Source of the DNA: Butyrivibrio sp. WCD3002
GTDB taxonomy: Bacteria; Bacillota; Clostridia; Lachnospirales; Lachnospiraceae
Assembly: GCF_000424265.1 (NCBI RefSeq)
Contig: NZ_AUJO01000021.1
Coordinates: 1-58,647, forward strand
Direction: 5' to 3'
Length of the DNA: 58,647 bases
The notes under the pieces were generated by a model that had not been told where the DNA came from, searched no databases, and saw only the letters and a list, made by a program, of their open reading frames with translations. Both the position numbers and the translations under genes were made by a program. Of this stretch, positions 1 through 8,260 are shown piece after piece. Every line of letters begins with the position of its first letter. Positions within the stretch are counted from its first letter, which is position 1.

Positions 1-30
1 GATAGTGTAAAGTCTGCTATGGAAAAATGA
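1..30 (+). CDS. C-terminal end of an upstream gene (partial)
   Basis: The first 30 bases read in frame as DSVKSAMEK followed by TGA. The stop overlaps the next start codon as ATGA, an arrangement typical of translationally coupled genes. Only nine codons are visible, so no function can be given. It probably belongs to the mobile element that occupies the left edge of the window. Confidence 0.3.
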   Translation, partial: DSVKSAMEK

Positions 31-149
31 GCCAAAGAAAAAAGGCTCAAAAGAACCTTGAAAATGTAGATATTGATACCGACAAGCTCTCCGAGGGCTT
101 AGGGCTCCGCCCTAAGAACCTGCAAGGGACCAGTCCCTTGACCCGTTAA
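27..149 (+). CDS. Small ORF (40 aa) coupled to the preceding gene
   Basis: ATG at 27 overlaps the stop of the preceding reading frame (ATGA). The 40-residue product begins MSQRKKAQKNLENVDIDTDK. It is charged at the start and then runs into the GC-rich palindromic tail (about residues 25-40), so its natural C-terminus may have been replaced by element sequence. I do not recognise a family. It could be an accessory ORF of an insertion element or a chance frame. Confidence 0.3.
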   Translation: MSQRKKAQKNLENVDIDTDKLSEGLGLRPKNLQGTSPLTR

Positions 150-319
150 GCGGGCTCTGCCCGCACCCGTCCTCGCCGGAAGCAGGCCAGCAAGCACACT
201 TGCTGACCAATGTATCAGGATTATCCGTGAACCTTATGTCAAGGAACTTTCGCGGCATATCCTCGCGGCGCTGCCGCTTCGGTATTCCACGTTTTCCTTG
301 ACAACGGTTCCGCTCCGTT
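86..319. repeat. GC-rich palindromic tail of a mobile element
   Basis: This stretch is clearly richer in G and C than the rest of the window. It holds several short perfect or near-perfect palindromes, for example AGGGCtccGCCCT, AAGGGACcaGTCCCTT and GGGCtctGCCC. It lies directly behind the transposase stop on the minus strand. Such hairpin-rich ends accompany mobile elements in Lachnospiraceae. The exact element end cannot be fixed because the left terminal repeat may lie outside the window. The long minus-strand open frame through it has no family features and is treated as non-coding. Confidence 0.4.
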
Positions 320-1777
320 TTATGCGGTTGCACCCTGTTGGATGTTGAGAATGGTCTGTTGACCAAGTATTATCAGCATCTGCCATTTACCAGGCATGTT
401 GCCAGCATTCATGACCATATCATCTAAGACAGGTGGCTTGAAACCATTGTGTTTATGCGGCCGAAGAAAGTTGTAGTACGCAACCCATAATGCGAGATCG
501 TAGTTGGCACCATCGTAGTTATTAAAGCCATTGGTAGGCCGGTAGGATTCTTTGTAAGTGCGGTTGAGTCGTTCAATCATCTGTTTGTACGGGCGGAACT
601 CTGCAGATACTGCATCATCGTTCGTAAGACCTAAAACCTGTGTGATATCGAACTTGAACTTTTCTCCAGCATTGATAAGAAACTGCTGAGCAGCCAGAGG
701 GTAGGCGCTGTAAGCATCAGCTATGAATCTGAAGTTCTTAGGTAGTTCCTTAAGATGCTGAAAGGCCATGCGCATAGCCATGATGCATGGACCGACACCA
801 CGGTTGTCTGATACCTGATATCCGACTATAGCCCTGCTGGCGGCATCCATGATGAACCAGATGAAGCCTTTTATACCAAGGACCTTGATATAAGTTTCGT
901 CGGCAGTGAATACAGATCCCTTTTCGTAAGGGTAAGTATCAACAAACGGCTTTATACACAAAGCTGCAGTCTTGCAATAGTTTGCCACCTGCTGATGTGA
1001 AACAGAAATATCGTACAGATCCTTGAGAGCATGGGAAGTCTTACGTAGTGATAAGCCAAGATTAACATGCATGGTTAGACATAGGGACATGATATATGCA
1101 TTGTTCTTTGTGAACTTAAGGGATGAAGCATTCTTAGGAAGTGTGGTTATATCCATCTTGAAGAAATCTATCGTGAACTCACGGTAGATGTAATGAAGCT
1201 TATATTTGTTCTTGCCATAGTCTTCGTCAAGATCTTCTTTATCAACCTTCTTGAGATTGCTCAGGTAGTAAGGACATTTGGGATTAACACATTTGTGAAC
1301 GATGAAATGCTTACGATCTTTCTTTGGAACAAGAGTGTGAGTGCAGTACGGACATCTGAGCTTAAGTGAAGTATGACGGTTATCCTCGGGTGAGAAAAGC
1401 GTCTGGCATACCTTACACTGGAGCTGGCCTTTAGAGCCATTATTCTTGTAAAGGTATATTTTGGGAGCGTTGCACCTTGGACATTTGCAATCATCGGGAA
1501 TGTCACATTCAGAACGACGCCGTATAGGTTTGATGGGCTTGTCATCCGGGTAACGCCACTGAAGGTAAGCCATGAAATCCCTGTAATCCCAGGGCTCTAC
1601 ATTCAGAATCAAAGGGAGCTTATCAATCTTAAATTTTTGATATTTGGGAGAATGAGAATCCTCATAAGCCCACTGTTTAAGCGGAATATATCTACAGATA
1701 AAGTTGATCAACCAGCAGTTTTGTTGATAGAGCTGATGGATGATTTCAAGTAAATAAAGTATAATGTTCACGAGCAT
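320..1777 (-). CDS. DDE transposase with N-terminal zinc ribbons
   Basis: The 485-residue protein begins with a hydrophobic stretch, then four CxxC-type pairs (CPRC about 98, CKVC about 120, CPYC about 142, CVNPKC about 164), as expected of DNA-binding zinc ribbons. The second half is an RNase H-like DDE catalytic core: D in FTADETY (about 291), D in FIADAYSAY (about 354) and E in QMIERLNR (about 402). It would catalyse cut/copy and strand transfer of its element. AAAGGAA lies just before the ATG, and a TATAAT sits 36 bases upstream on the same strand. It appears full length and intact. It belongs to the IS6/DDE_Tnp_IS240-like group by recall, but the exact IS family is uncertain. Confidence 0.85.
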   Translation of the reverse strand: MLVNIILYLLEIIHQLYQQNCWLINFICRYIPLKQWAYEDSHSPKYQKFKIDKLPLILNVEPWDYRDFMAYLQWRYPDDKPIKPIRRRSECDIPDDCKCPRCNAPKIYLYKNNGSKGQLQCKVCQTLFSPEDNRHTSLKLRCPYCTHTLVPKKDRKHFIVHKCVNPKCPYYLSNLKKVDKEDLDEDYGKNKYKLHYIYREFTIDFFKMDITTLPKNASSLKFTKNNAYIMSLCLTMHVNLGLSLRKTSHALKDLYDISVSHQQVANYCKTAALCIKPFVDTYPYEKGSVFTADETYIKVLGIKGFIWFIMDAASRAIVGYQVSDNRGVGPCIMAMRMAFQHLKELPKNFRFIADAYSAYPLAAQQFLINAGEKFKFDITQVLGLTNDDAVSAEFRPYKQMIERLNRTYKESYRPTNGFNNYDGANYDLALWVAYYNFLRPHKHNGFKPPVLDDMVMNAGNMPGKWQMLIILGQQTILNIQQGATA

Positions 1778-1812
1778 TGTTTCCTTTGCGGGATGTTTTC
1801 TTGGTCGTTAAC

Positions 1813-1818
1813 ATTATA
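1813..1818 (-). promoter_or_regulatory. -10 element of the transposase gene
   Basis: The minus strand reads TATAAT here, 36 bases before the transposase ATG. No good -35 hexamer lies 16-18 bases upstream; a TTGACC is present but only 10 bases away. The element may be weak or depend on an incoming -35. Confidence 0.45.
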
Positions 1819-1887
1819 CCAAAAGGGAGGTCAATGCTCTTTTTATTTTGAACTCCCGAAAAATAGAGGATTTATAAAGAAAAAAGG

Positions 1888-1904
1888 AGTGTCGATTAGA
1901 CACT
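1888..1904. promoter_or_regulatory. Inverted repeat ahead of DUF3237 gene
   Basis: AGTGTC-GATTA-GACACT is a perfect 6-base inverted repeat with a 5-base spacer, centred about 36 bases before the start codon at 1932. It could be a small operator or an mRNA hairpin. No regulator gene is adjacent. Confidence 0.35.
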
Positions 1905-1931
1905 ACCGAGTTCTGATAGGAGGAATCAAAA

Positions 1932-2339
1932 ATGAGTAATGCAGGTACGGAAGTACTTACGATAAATGTAAGAATTACGGGAGTAAACGAGGTTAAGGGA
2001 CACACCGGCACGGCAAGAATGATTCTCTTTGATGGCACCGTTGATTGTGACAATTTTAAGGGAAAAATTCTTCCCGGCGGCGTAGATACACAGAAGGAGC
2101 TGGGTGATGAGCCCACGCTTCTTTCTGCCAGATATATTCTCGAAGGAACCGATAAGGAGGGCAATCCCTCTCACATCTTTATCGAGAATAACGGCCAGTT
2201 CAGGGAGGGCGGTGAAAACACCACAACCCCCAAGGTTATTACGGACAGCCAGGCACTGGCATTCCTTGAAACCGCTGATCTTTACGGTACTATCGAGGGT
2301 ATCGAAGGCGGCGTAAGAATCCACATTTTCGAGGGATGA
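1932..2339 (+). CDS. DUF3237 family protein
   Basis: The 135-residue protein contains the features I associate with DUF3237, a small beta-barrel-like family: ITGVNEVKGHTGTARMILFDG near the N-terminus, FKGKILPGGVDTQ in the middle, and an ARYILEGTDKEGNPSHIFIEN strand pair. No catalytic function is established for the family. AGGAGG lies 9 bases before the ATG, which fixes the start. It is a single gene, convergent with the next one. Confidence 0.75.
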   Translation: MSNAGTEVLTINVRITGVNEVKGHTGTARMILFDGTVDCDNFKGKILPGGVDTQKELGDEPTLLSARYILEGTDKEGNPSHIFIENNGQFREGGENTTTPKVITDSQALAFLETADLYGTIEGIEGGVRIHIFEG

Positions 2340-2342
2340 AAA

Positions 2343-2579
2343 TCATCCCTTCATGTTCATTAAAGTTCTGAACATCTCCAGGTCATTTTCAGTTAGCTTG
2401 ATGTTGCACTGCATCACTGTGCCATCAGGATTAGTGACCTTCATATCGAAAACCGAACCCACCTCAGGTGTGTTGTCCTTTAGTGCATTGAAAAAGGGCA
2501 GTACCCTGGGGTGTTCTTCTTTGAAGGTATTAAATTTTTGCTGAAGCTCCATGATAGCCATGGGATTTATTTTTGGCAT
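2343..2579 (-). CDS. Small conserved-looking protein, 78 aa
   Basis: The product is 78 residues, hydrophilic and probably alpha/beta (MPKINPMAIMELQQKFNTF at the start, KLTENDLEMFRTLMNM at the end). AAAGGAGAT precedes the ATG at a good distance, so it is likely expressed. I do not recognise a family. It is convergent with the DUF3237 gene, only 3 bases between the stops, with no terminator hairpin between them. Confidence 0.65.
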   Translation of the reverse strand: MPKINPMAIMELQQKFNTFKEEHPRVLPFFNALKDNTPEVGSVFDMKVTNPDGTVMQCNIKLTENDLEMFRTLMNMKG

Positions 2580-2722
2580 TTTCCTATCTCCTTTAAATAT
2601 TCATGAAACTATATATTACACCATTTTGCTTTTCATAGAAACAAGGACAAAAAATAATGATATCAATACCAAGGTGTGATAAGCAGAAACGACAGAAATT
2701 TGATAATATTTATTCATAATTT

Positions 2723-2968
2723 CGAACAAAAAAGGCGGGATGCGGTCGGGATTATGGCGACGGTTTTGCCGATCAAAACCTGAATACGCTGCATCACTGG
2801 CTTCCATGGGTTACCTATGTGGAGCTTGATCCCACTTCACGCCTTAAAAATACCTTCGGTGCCTATGATATAACCGGTTGCGAGACGTTATCCATGGAGG
2901 AGAAAAAAGAGAGAAATAACATCTATAAGTATTATGCAGATTTTAAGCATAACTTTAGCCGGAATTAA
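2723..2968 (+). pseudogene. 3' remnant of an unidentified gene
   Basis: An open frame without a start codon runs from just after an in-frame TAA to a TAA at 2966. The translation (GDGFADQNLNTLHHWLPWV, then YVELDPTSRLKNTFGAYDI and a charged tail) has normal protein composition and local codon use. No ATG occurs before residue 53, and there is no ribosome binding site. It therefore looks like the 3' end of a gene that lost its front. I cannot name the family. The flanks 2580-2722 and 2969-3085 are AT-rich with nothing else recognisable. Confidence 0.5.
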
Positions 2969-3096
2969 TAAGTATTTTATAAATTTGCCTCATAATTAAA
3001 TTAGGTTAATGTGACTTTATAAAATGATATTTATATAAAAGCGCTGGAATCATGGCTTACTGGAGATGGATCCTGTTTTGATCCTCAGGAGACGAA

Positions 3097-4203
3097 ATGT
3101 TCGATTGGCTGGAGTTTTCCGACATTATCGGTATTTTGATTGTCATATATGTCTCTGTGCTTACCCTTAATAATTCTTATCTTCGTAAGGACATAAGGGT
3201 AGGTATAATAGGCACGGGTATCGCTTTGGCCATTTTGTATATCTTTGATATGCTCTGGTATATATGTGTCTATTTCCTTCCCGTATCGGAGAAAACCGAT
3301 TTTATCCTGAATCTTATCACCTGCATTATTTATCTGATGGTTCCCGCGGCGCTCAGCACATTTTTTATCGTTTATACACTGCGAAAACGTACCATCAGGC
3401 ATAACCTTGGTCTTCTTTTCATTTTTATTCTTATGATAGCGGATATTGTGAACATCTTCAGACCCATATTTTTCTATCACAAGGATTCCTACATGCACTA
3501 TGTGCCCTGGGGATTTGGAATGCACATAGTATGCTACCTCGCATTCGTTATCCTGCTGTGGGATATGATAAGGACCAAATTCTTTGATTATGAGGATATG
3601 TTCCTTGCAACGTTTGTCGGGGTGACCATGTTTATCGGATTTTTGGCATCATGGATAAATTACGACCTGAAAACCTTGTGGATAAGTCTCGGACTTTCTT
3701 ATCTGCTCATGTACCTTGCGCTGTCAGCGTTGTATAATAAGGTGGATGTCATAACGGAGCTGCCTAACAGAAATGCTTATGCAAGGGCAATATCCCGCAT
3801 CAAAGATAACTACAACACAATTGTGCTTATAGATCTTAACGGCCTAAAAAAATTCAACGACACCATGGGTCATCACGTTGGCGATCAGTATATTTTTGCT
3901 ACCGCTAAGACCTTATCCGATGCATTTAAGGGCATGGGAATGCTTTACCGTATCGGGGGCGATGAATTTATCCTTATTTCAAAGAACACAAAGCCTGTTC
4001 TTAAGGGCATCGTTGACAGCGTTCTTCATAAGGGAAAATGCGATGAACAGTATGGGGATTTCAAGATCGATTTTGCCTATGGTATAGCGGAGCGCCTTGA
4101 AAGCGATAAAATTGGCGATGTGGTCGGAAGAGCGGACCAGCTTATGTATGTACACAAGAAAAAATCCAAGGAAGAAGCAGCGCAAAACGTTACACCCGGT
4201 TGA
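3097..4203 (+). CDS. Membrane-bound diguanylate cyclase (GGDEF)
   Basis: The first ~210 of 368 residues form about six or seven hydrophobic helices (first at 9-26). They are followed by a GGDEF domain with the D-x-N-x-L-K-x-x-N-D motif (DLNGLKKFND) and an intact YRIGGDEF signature near residue 288. It should make c-di-GMP from two GTP at the inner face of the membrane in response to an unknown membrane signal. No RxxD inhibitory site is evident just upstream of GGDEF. AGGAG precedes the ATG. Its stop lies a few bases before the TetR gene, so the two are probably cotranscribed. Confidence 0.9.
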   Translation: MFDWLEFSDIIGILIVIYVSVLTLNNSYLRKDIRVGIIGTGIALAILYIFDMLWYICVYFLPVSEKTDFILNLITCIIYLMVPAALSTFFIVYTLRKRTIRHNLGLLFIFILMIADIVNIFRPIFFYHKDSYMHYVPWGFGMHIVCYLAFVILLWDMIRTKFFDYEDMFLATFVGVTMFIGFLASWINYDLKTLWISLGLSYLLMYLALSALYNKVDVITELPNRNAYARAISRIKDNYNTIVLIDLNGLKKFNDTMGHHVGDQYIFATAKTLSDAFKGMGMLYRIGGDEFILISKNTKPVLKGIVDSVLHKGKCDEQYGDFKIDFAYGIAERLESDKIGDVVGRADQLMYVHKKKSKEEAAQNVTPG

Positions 4204-4235
4204 TTTCAGTGATTCCGGGAATAGTTGGGAGAGGT

Positions 4236-4784
4236 ATGGAAAACAGTAAATACAAGCTTGCACAGGCGGTGAAGGAGTGCATGAAAACCACCTCCGTGGA
4301 AAACATTACGGTCAAGCAGATCGTAGATGTTTGCGGAGTTTCAAGGCAGACCTTTTATCGCAATTTCATAGATAAATACGACCTTATCAACTGGTATTTT
4401 GACCGCCTTCTTGAGCAGTCCTTCAAGGAAATGGGAAGCGGTGAGACCTTAAGAGATGGTCTTATAAAAAAGTTTAGATACATCAAAGAGGAGCGGCTGT
4501 TTTTCACAGCTGCTTTTCGTGTGGATGAGCAGAACAATCTAAAGGATCATGATTTCTACATGATTTTCGAGCATTACTGTAAGCTTATCAGAGAAAAATC
4601 AGGAGATTTACCGGCGAAAAAAATAAGAAAGCTGCTGGAAATGTACTGTCAGGCATCCATCTACATGACAGTTCAGTGGGTACTTAAGGGCATGAAGGAG
4701 CAGGAGGAAGAACTTGCGGATCTGATGATAGCCGCCATGCCACCGGAGCTTTCGCGGCTTTTTACGGAGCTGGCTATACTTTGA
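4236..4784 (+). CDS. TetR/AcrR family regulator
   Basis: The 182-residue protein has an N-terminal helix-turn-helix (ITVKQIVDVCGVSRQTFYRN, about residues 23-42) and an all-helical C-terminal ligand domain of the DhaS/TetR_C type. The ATG at 4236 is chosen over an upstream TTG because GGGAGAGG lies just before it and homologues start at this point. It follows the diguanylate cyclase by about 30 bases, so it may regulate that operon or the membrane protein downstream. The ligand is unknown. Confidence 0.85.
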   Translation: MENSKYKLAQAVKECMKTTSVENITVKQIVDVCGVSRQTFYRNFIDKYDLINWYFDRLLEQSFKEMGSGETLRDGLIKKFRYIKEERLFFTAAFRVDEQNNLKDHDFYMIFEHYCKLIREKSGDLPAKKIRKLLEMYCQASIYMTVQWVLKGMKEQEEELADLMIAAMPPELSRLFTELAIL

Positions 4785-4787
4785 TTT

Positions 4788-4860
4788 CGTGCCACCGGGG
4801 ACGGTTCTAAATGGCACATTTTTTAGAAACGTGCCACTTAGAACCGTCCCCAGTGGCACG
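4788..4860. repeat. REP-like palindrome, copy 1
   Basis: A long imperfect palindrome whose arms contain CGTGCCAC, GGGGACGGTTCT and TGGCAC and their complements, with a 13-base AT-rich loop. Two further copies occur at 5736-5806 and 37998-38067. It sits between the TetR gene and the next gene, so it could also stop transcription. The GGGGACGGTTCT core is typical of REP sequences mobilised by REP-associated tyrosine transposases, but none is in the window. Confidence 0.8.
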
Positions 4861-4895
4861 AGCAGACAAAACTTATTTCTATGAGGTGATACAAA

Positions 4896-5720
4896 ATGAC
4901 TATTGATGCATATTTAAACCCGGATTTTACCTTGCCTAAAATCCTATTATTTTTTCTTATTTCCATGGTGGCGGTGCTGCTGTGCGATCTGCTGATCCGA
5001 GGAGGCTTAAAGCTTGTGGCGGCAGGGACACCAAGAGCGAGAGATGCTGAATATATGGAATTTAAAAAGCATACCCTTATTCAGCTTTTTTATGAAATGA
5101 TAATCTCTGCCACATCGGTTATGTCCTTTGCCTGCGCCTATGTGGTATTAAATCATGTATATTCCCTTGTGCAGTCTGGCACGCCTGCCCTGCAGTGGGA
5201 GCCGGTCATGCTTGTCTGGGAGAATGGAAAAGACTTCGTTTTGCTGTTCCTTATCTGCTTATCCTGCGTCATTAATTCTATTCTGGATAAGCTCATCATT
5301 CCCCTTAAAAAGCTGGAACGTGAAGAAATAGCATCCGTGCGAATGCTCTCTATGTTTTACGTAATCATTATTCTGTTGTTTTTAAATGTAATAGGAGATG
5401 AGAGCGAATACAGCCCTGTCATGATGTATTATTTGGGACTTATGGTAGGTCGATTCGTGTATTTTGACGCATCCTTTGCGGATTTTCTTGCAAATATGAA
5501 AAATGTATTCTTGAGGCTTCCGCTTATGGTGCTGGGACTTATACTGTCCGGCGGATTATGCTATCTGGGCTTTAGTCTTGGGTTTTTCCTTGAGCGTAAT
5601 TACTACATTATGGGTATCTTTTATACTCATTTGTTCCTGCTGGTGTCGGTATTTATCATGTATCATGGGTACACACTTACGCACCTTACGAAAAGAGAGA
5701 CATCCGGGCAGGATGATTGA
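4896..5720 (+). CDS. Uncharacterised seven-helix membrane protein
   Basis: The 274-residue protein has about seven hydrophobic segments (near 17-36, 66-86, 111-128, 146-165, 171-190, 208-232 and 238-259). A charged loop follows the first helix and a short cytoplasmic-looking tail ends in TKRETSGQDD. GAGGTG precedes the ATG. No catalytic or transport motif is visible and I do not recognise the family. REP-like palindromes lie on both sides, so it is probably transcribed alone. Confidence 0.75.
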   Translation: MTIDAYLNPDFTLPKILLFFLISMVAVLLCDLLIRGGLKLVAAGTPRARDAEYMEFKKHTLIQLFYEMIISATSVMSFACAYVVLNHVYSLVQSGTPALQWEPVMLVWENGKDFVLLFLICLSCVINSILDKLIIPLKKLEREEIASVRMLSMFYVIIILLFLNVIGDESEYSPVMMYYLGLMVGRFVYFDASFADFLANMKNVFLRLPLMVLGLILSGGLCYLGFSLGFFLERNYYIMGIFYTHLFLLVSVFIMYHGYTLTHLTKRETSGQDD

Positions 5721-5735
5721 TGTTATCATGCCATT

Positions 5736-5806
5736 GTGCCATTGGGGACGGTTCTTTTTGGCACGCAAGAGACTTGCGTGCCAAAGAGAACCGTCCCCGG
5801 TGGCAC
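5736..5806. repeat. REP-like palindrome, copy 2
   Basis: GTGCCATTGGGGACGGTTCT and its complement form the arms, closed by a second perfect hairpin GGCACGCAAGagACTTGCGTGCC. An extra AGTGGCAC half-repeat follows. It is the same family as 4788-4860 and 37998-38067. It sits between convergent genes. Confidence 0.8.
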
Positions 5807-5818
5807 ACCCAGTGGCAC

Positions 5819-5860
5819 AAAAAACGGCTTCCCGTCTGTGATTTACCAGACAGGAAGCCG
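5819..5860 (-). terminator. Terminator of fucO
   Basis: On the minus strand a 15-base stem (CGGCTTCCTGTCTGG with its partner, one internal G/A irregularity) is followed by six T residues. It begins about 10 bases after the fucO stop. Confidence 0.85.
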
Positions 5861-5869
5861 AATTATTTT

Positions 5870-7018
5870 TTATGCCATCAGCATGCGGAACATCTCAATA
5901 ACCTGTTCCTTTGTTGCTTCTCTCGGGTTGCCGGGATAGCATGCATCGTTGAGTGCATCTGTTGCAAGAGTATCGAGATCCTCTTCTGTGATCTTATCAA
6001 GTGTCTTCGGAATTCCAACATCCTCAGAAAGCTTCTTAACTGCGTTAATAGCAGCATCTCTGTATTCTTCCTGTGACATGTTGTCAACGCCTTCAACACC
6101 CATAGCTCTAGCTACTTCACGAAGTCTTTCGCCTGTGAACTCGCGGTTGAACTCCATGGAGATGGGAAGGAACATTGCACAAGCAACGCCGTGAGGTGTG
6201 TCATAGTGAGCTGAAAGTGTGTGAGCCATAGCGTGGTCGATACCAAGACCTACGTTTGAGAAGCCCATTCCTGCGATGTACTGACCAAGAGCCATGCCTT
6301 CACGGCCTTCCTTGGTGTTTTCAACAGCACCGCGGAGGTGCTTGGAGATAAGTCTGATTGCCTCAAGATGGAACATATCTGTCATTTCCCAAGCTGCTCT
6401 TGTGGTGTAGCCCTCGATAGCATGTGTGAGAGCGTCCATACCTGTAGCTGCTGTAAGACCCTTAGGCATAGATGCCATCATCTCGGGATCAACGATTGCT
6501 ACGATAGGCATATCGTGTGTATCTACGCATACGAACTTTCTCTCTTTTTCAACGTCTGTGATAACGTAGTTGATTGTAACCTCAGCTGCTGTACCTGCTG
6601 TTGTAGGGATTGCAATGATCGGAACGCAGGGATTCTTTGTGGGTGCAACGCCCTCAAGTGAGCGAACATCTGCGAATTCAGGGTTTGTAATGATGATACC
6701 GATAGCCTTTGAGGTATCCATTGAAGAACCGCCACCAACTGCTACGATGCAGTCGGCACCTGACTTTTTGAAGGCCTCAACACCGTTTTTAACGTTCTCG
6801 ATTGTGGGATTGGGCTTGATATCTGAATATATTTCGTAAGGGATCTTAGCACCGTCAAGAAGATCTGTAACCTTAGCAGTTACGCCGAACTTGATGAGGT
6901 CGGGATCAGAAGCTACAAAAGCTTTCTTGAAGCCGTGATTGTTGATCTCGTTAACTACTTCCTGGATGGCGCCTGCCCCATGATATGATGTGCCGTTTAA
7001 TGAAATTCTGTTTGCCAT
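5870..7018 (-). CDS. fucO: Lactaldehyde reductase / 1,2-propanediol oxidoreductase
   Basis: This is an iron-containing group III alcohol dehydrogenase of 382 residues, the length of E. coli FucO, and it matches recalled FucO sequence over long stretches (NNPEFADVRSLEG, IPTTAGTAAEVTINYVIT, MGFSNVGLG). The NAD-binding GGGSSMDT and metal ligands D and H in GMDALTHAIEG, H in GIDHAMAH and H in DTPHG are all present. It should reduce lactaldehyde from fucose/rhamnose breakdown to 1,2-propanediol using NADH in the cytoplasm. The ATG at 7018 is chosen because AGGAGG lies 8 bases before it; an upstream in-frame ATG lacks a site. No fucose genes are adjacent. Confidence 0.9.
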   Translation of the reverse strand: MANRISLNGTSYHGAGAIQEVVNEINNHGFKKAFVASDPDLIKFGVTAKVTDLLDGAKIPYEIYSDIKPNPTIENVKNGVEAFKKSGADCIVAVGGGSSMDTSKAIGIIITNPEFADVRSLEGVAPTKNPCVPIIAIPTTAGTAAEVTINYVITDVEKERKFVCVDTHDMPIVAIVDPEMMASMPKGLTAATGMDALTHAIEGYTTRAAWEMTDMFHLEAIRLISKHLRGAVENTKEGREGMALGQYIAGMGFSNVGLGIDHAMAHTLSAHYDTPHGVACAMFLPISMEFNREFTGERLREVARAMGVEGVDNMSQEEYRDAAINAVKKLSEDVGIPKTLDKITEEDLDTLATDALNDACYPGNPREATKEQVIEMFRMLMA

Positions 7019-7048
7019 TTTTCTTTGTCCTCCTTCTTTAAAACCTGC

Positions 7049-7129
7049 GTTACACAGGATTTCTATACCATAAGAAAGCATAGCATTTATGGGCGTTTAA
7101 AAGAAGTTACACTTAATGGCTTGTGTAAC
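7049..7129 (-). promoter_or_regulatory. fucO control region with GTTACAC/GTGTAAC boxes
   Basis: A perfect inverted repeat GTTACAC-N10-GTGTAAC lies at 7106-7129, and a third GTTACAC at 7049-7055 falls within the 5' leader. Between them on the minus strand is a TATAGA-type -10. The arrangement suggests a dimeric regulator acting upstream plus an extra half site in the leader. The regulator is not encoded next door. Confidence 0.5.
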
Positions 7130-7185
7130 ATTTTGGAAGATTTATTCGCAGGATAAAAACAAGAGAACCTGAAAAAAGTGATTCT

Positions 7186-7914
7186 TTACGCAAGATTCTT
7201 CACAACCAATGAGAGGCCGGAAATAATAAGCAGCACGATGACCAGCTTTTTTGCCTTCTTCTCATCGAGGAGAGTGGCACTCTTCATTCCTGTGAAAACT
7301 CCGATAAGCATGAAGGGTATGAGAATAAAGGCCATTTTCAGGGATTCCGGAGTTATTATTCCGACAAAAGCATATGTTATTATTCGAACTATATTTTCTA
7401 TTATGAAAATAACACTGAGATTTGCCTTGAATTCTGAGGTTGTCACTGTAACCTTGCTGACGCATACAGCCATCAGGACGCCTACACCAAAAAGACCGCA
7501 CATAAGGCCGCCGATCATGCCGATGATAAACAGAACGAGTCTGGAATCCTTCAGGTGAAGCTTGTCGTATTCCTTAAGAAGCATCTCGATACCAACCAGC
7601 ACAACCACTACGCCGAAGATGATCTTGATGATGTGAGCATCCACGTTTTTCAATAAAAACGCGCCGGGGATGCTGCCAAGAAGCGTCAGTATTATAAGAG
7701 GTACGAAAATTCTGGGATTCAGCTTTTTCCTGTTGCTCCAGGTGAGGATCACGTTGCTGGGAAAACCAAGAACCAGCTCTACGGGAGAGATATTTACATT
7801 ATTTACTCCAAAACCAAGAATCGAGGTAAAAACCAGTGTGTTGGCAAAGCCGCAAAGACCCTTTACAAAAAAAGCCACCAAAGTGGCGATAATCCATATT
7901 CCAAGAGAGTTCAT
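7186..7914 (-). CDS. TauE/SafE family sulfite exporter-like permease
   Basis: The 242-residue membrane protein has about eight hydrophobic helices arranged as two repeats, with the characteristic KGLCGFANTL at the start of repeat one and GMIGGLMCGLFGVG at the start of repeat two. TauE/SafE proteins export sulfonates, sulfite, sulfoacetate or related small anions, but the substrate cannot be read here. AAAGGAT precedes the ATG. It lies upstream of fucO on the same strand, with its own boxed promoter region. Confidence 0.85.
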   Translation of the reverse strand: MNSLGIWIIATLVAFFVKGLCGFANTLVFTSILGFGVNNVNISPVELVLGFPSNVILTWSNRKKLNPRIFVPLIILTLLGSIPGAFLLKNVDAHIIKIIFGVVVVLVGIEMLLKEYDKLHLKDSRLVLFIIGMIGGLMCGLFGVGVLMAVCVSKVTVTTSEFKANLSVIFIIENIVRIITYAFVGIITPESLKMAFILIPFMLIGVFTGMKSATLLDEKKAKKLVIVLLIISGLSLVVKNLA

Positions 7915-7942
7915 TTAAATAAATCCTTTTCAAAATTCGACC

Positions 7943-7999
7943 GTTGTAATTAGGCGGCCGATTGTAATTCATATTTCCACAACAGCTTTCAATTACAAT
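7943..7999 (-). promoter_or_regulatory. Three TTGTAATT boxes upstream of the TauE gene
   Basis: GTTGTAATT (7943-7951) and ATTGTAATT (7961-7969) are direct repeats 18 bases apart, and AATTACAAT (7991-7999) is the same box inverted. They end 29 bases before the TauE start. This looks like a multi-site operator. The binding protein is unknown. Confidence 0.5.
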
Positions 8000-8013
8000 A
8001 CAAATGCGCCAAA

Positions 8014-8226
8014 TTGTCAAGTTCTATGCGCTATAACGCGTCCTTCGGGGAGAATCTTGCCAAGGCTTCAAACGAGGAGCAGGCAGGGAACCTCAACATT
8101 ACCGCGGGGTGGTATCTGAATCCCTCCCACAGACAGAATCTGCTGGAGAAAAGATTCACCAAGATCGGTGTGGCCTACTATGAAATAGATGGTATAACCT
8201 ATATTGCCTGCGAATTTGGGCTGTGA
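8014..8226 (+). pseudogene. C-terminal fragment of a CAP/SCP-domain protein
   Basis: The frame carries the distal half of a CAP (SCP/PR-1-like) domain: FGENLA, then WYLNPSHRQNLLEKRFTKIG and an aromatic end strand. The N-terminal half of the domain, including the first catalytic-site histidine, and any signal peptide are missing. There is no ribosome binding site before the TTG. Upstream sequence is the TauE operator region. I read it as a remnant left by a deletion whose left edge is near 8010. Confidence 0.65.
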
Positions 8227-8254
8227 GCGGATTAAAAACAGTCTGAAAATGTGA

Positions 8255-8260
8255 TATAAT
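8255..8260 (+). promoter_or_regulatory. Possible -10 element before the PEP-binding gene
   Basis: TATAAT preceded by TGTGA, with only a weak TTAAAA at the -35 distance. Transcription from here would begin at about 8267 and enter the hairpin at 8272. The nominal ATG of the next gene (8259) lies inside this -10 element. Confidence 0.35.

Noticed and set aside
112..366. 84-residue minus-strand frame in the GC-rich tail
   Set aside because: It runs through short palindromes, has no ribosome binding site and no domain signal, and its composition follows the high-GC DNA.
1932..2324. 132-residue minus-strand frame over the DUF3237 gene
   Set aside because: It is antisense to a well-supported gene with a strong ribosome binding site.
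7106..7129. Rex or CRP site before fucO
   Set aside because: The boxes are GTTACAC/GTGTAAC with a 10-base spacer, unlike TTGTGA-N6-TCACAA or TGTGA-N6-TCACA; kept only as an unassigned operator.
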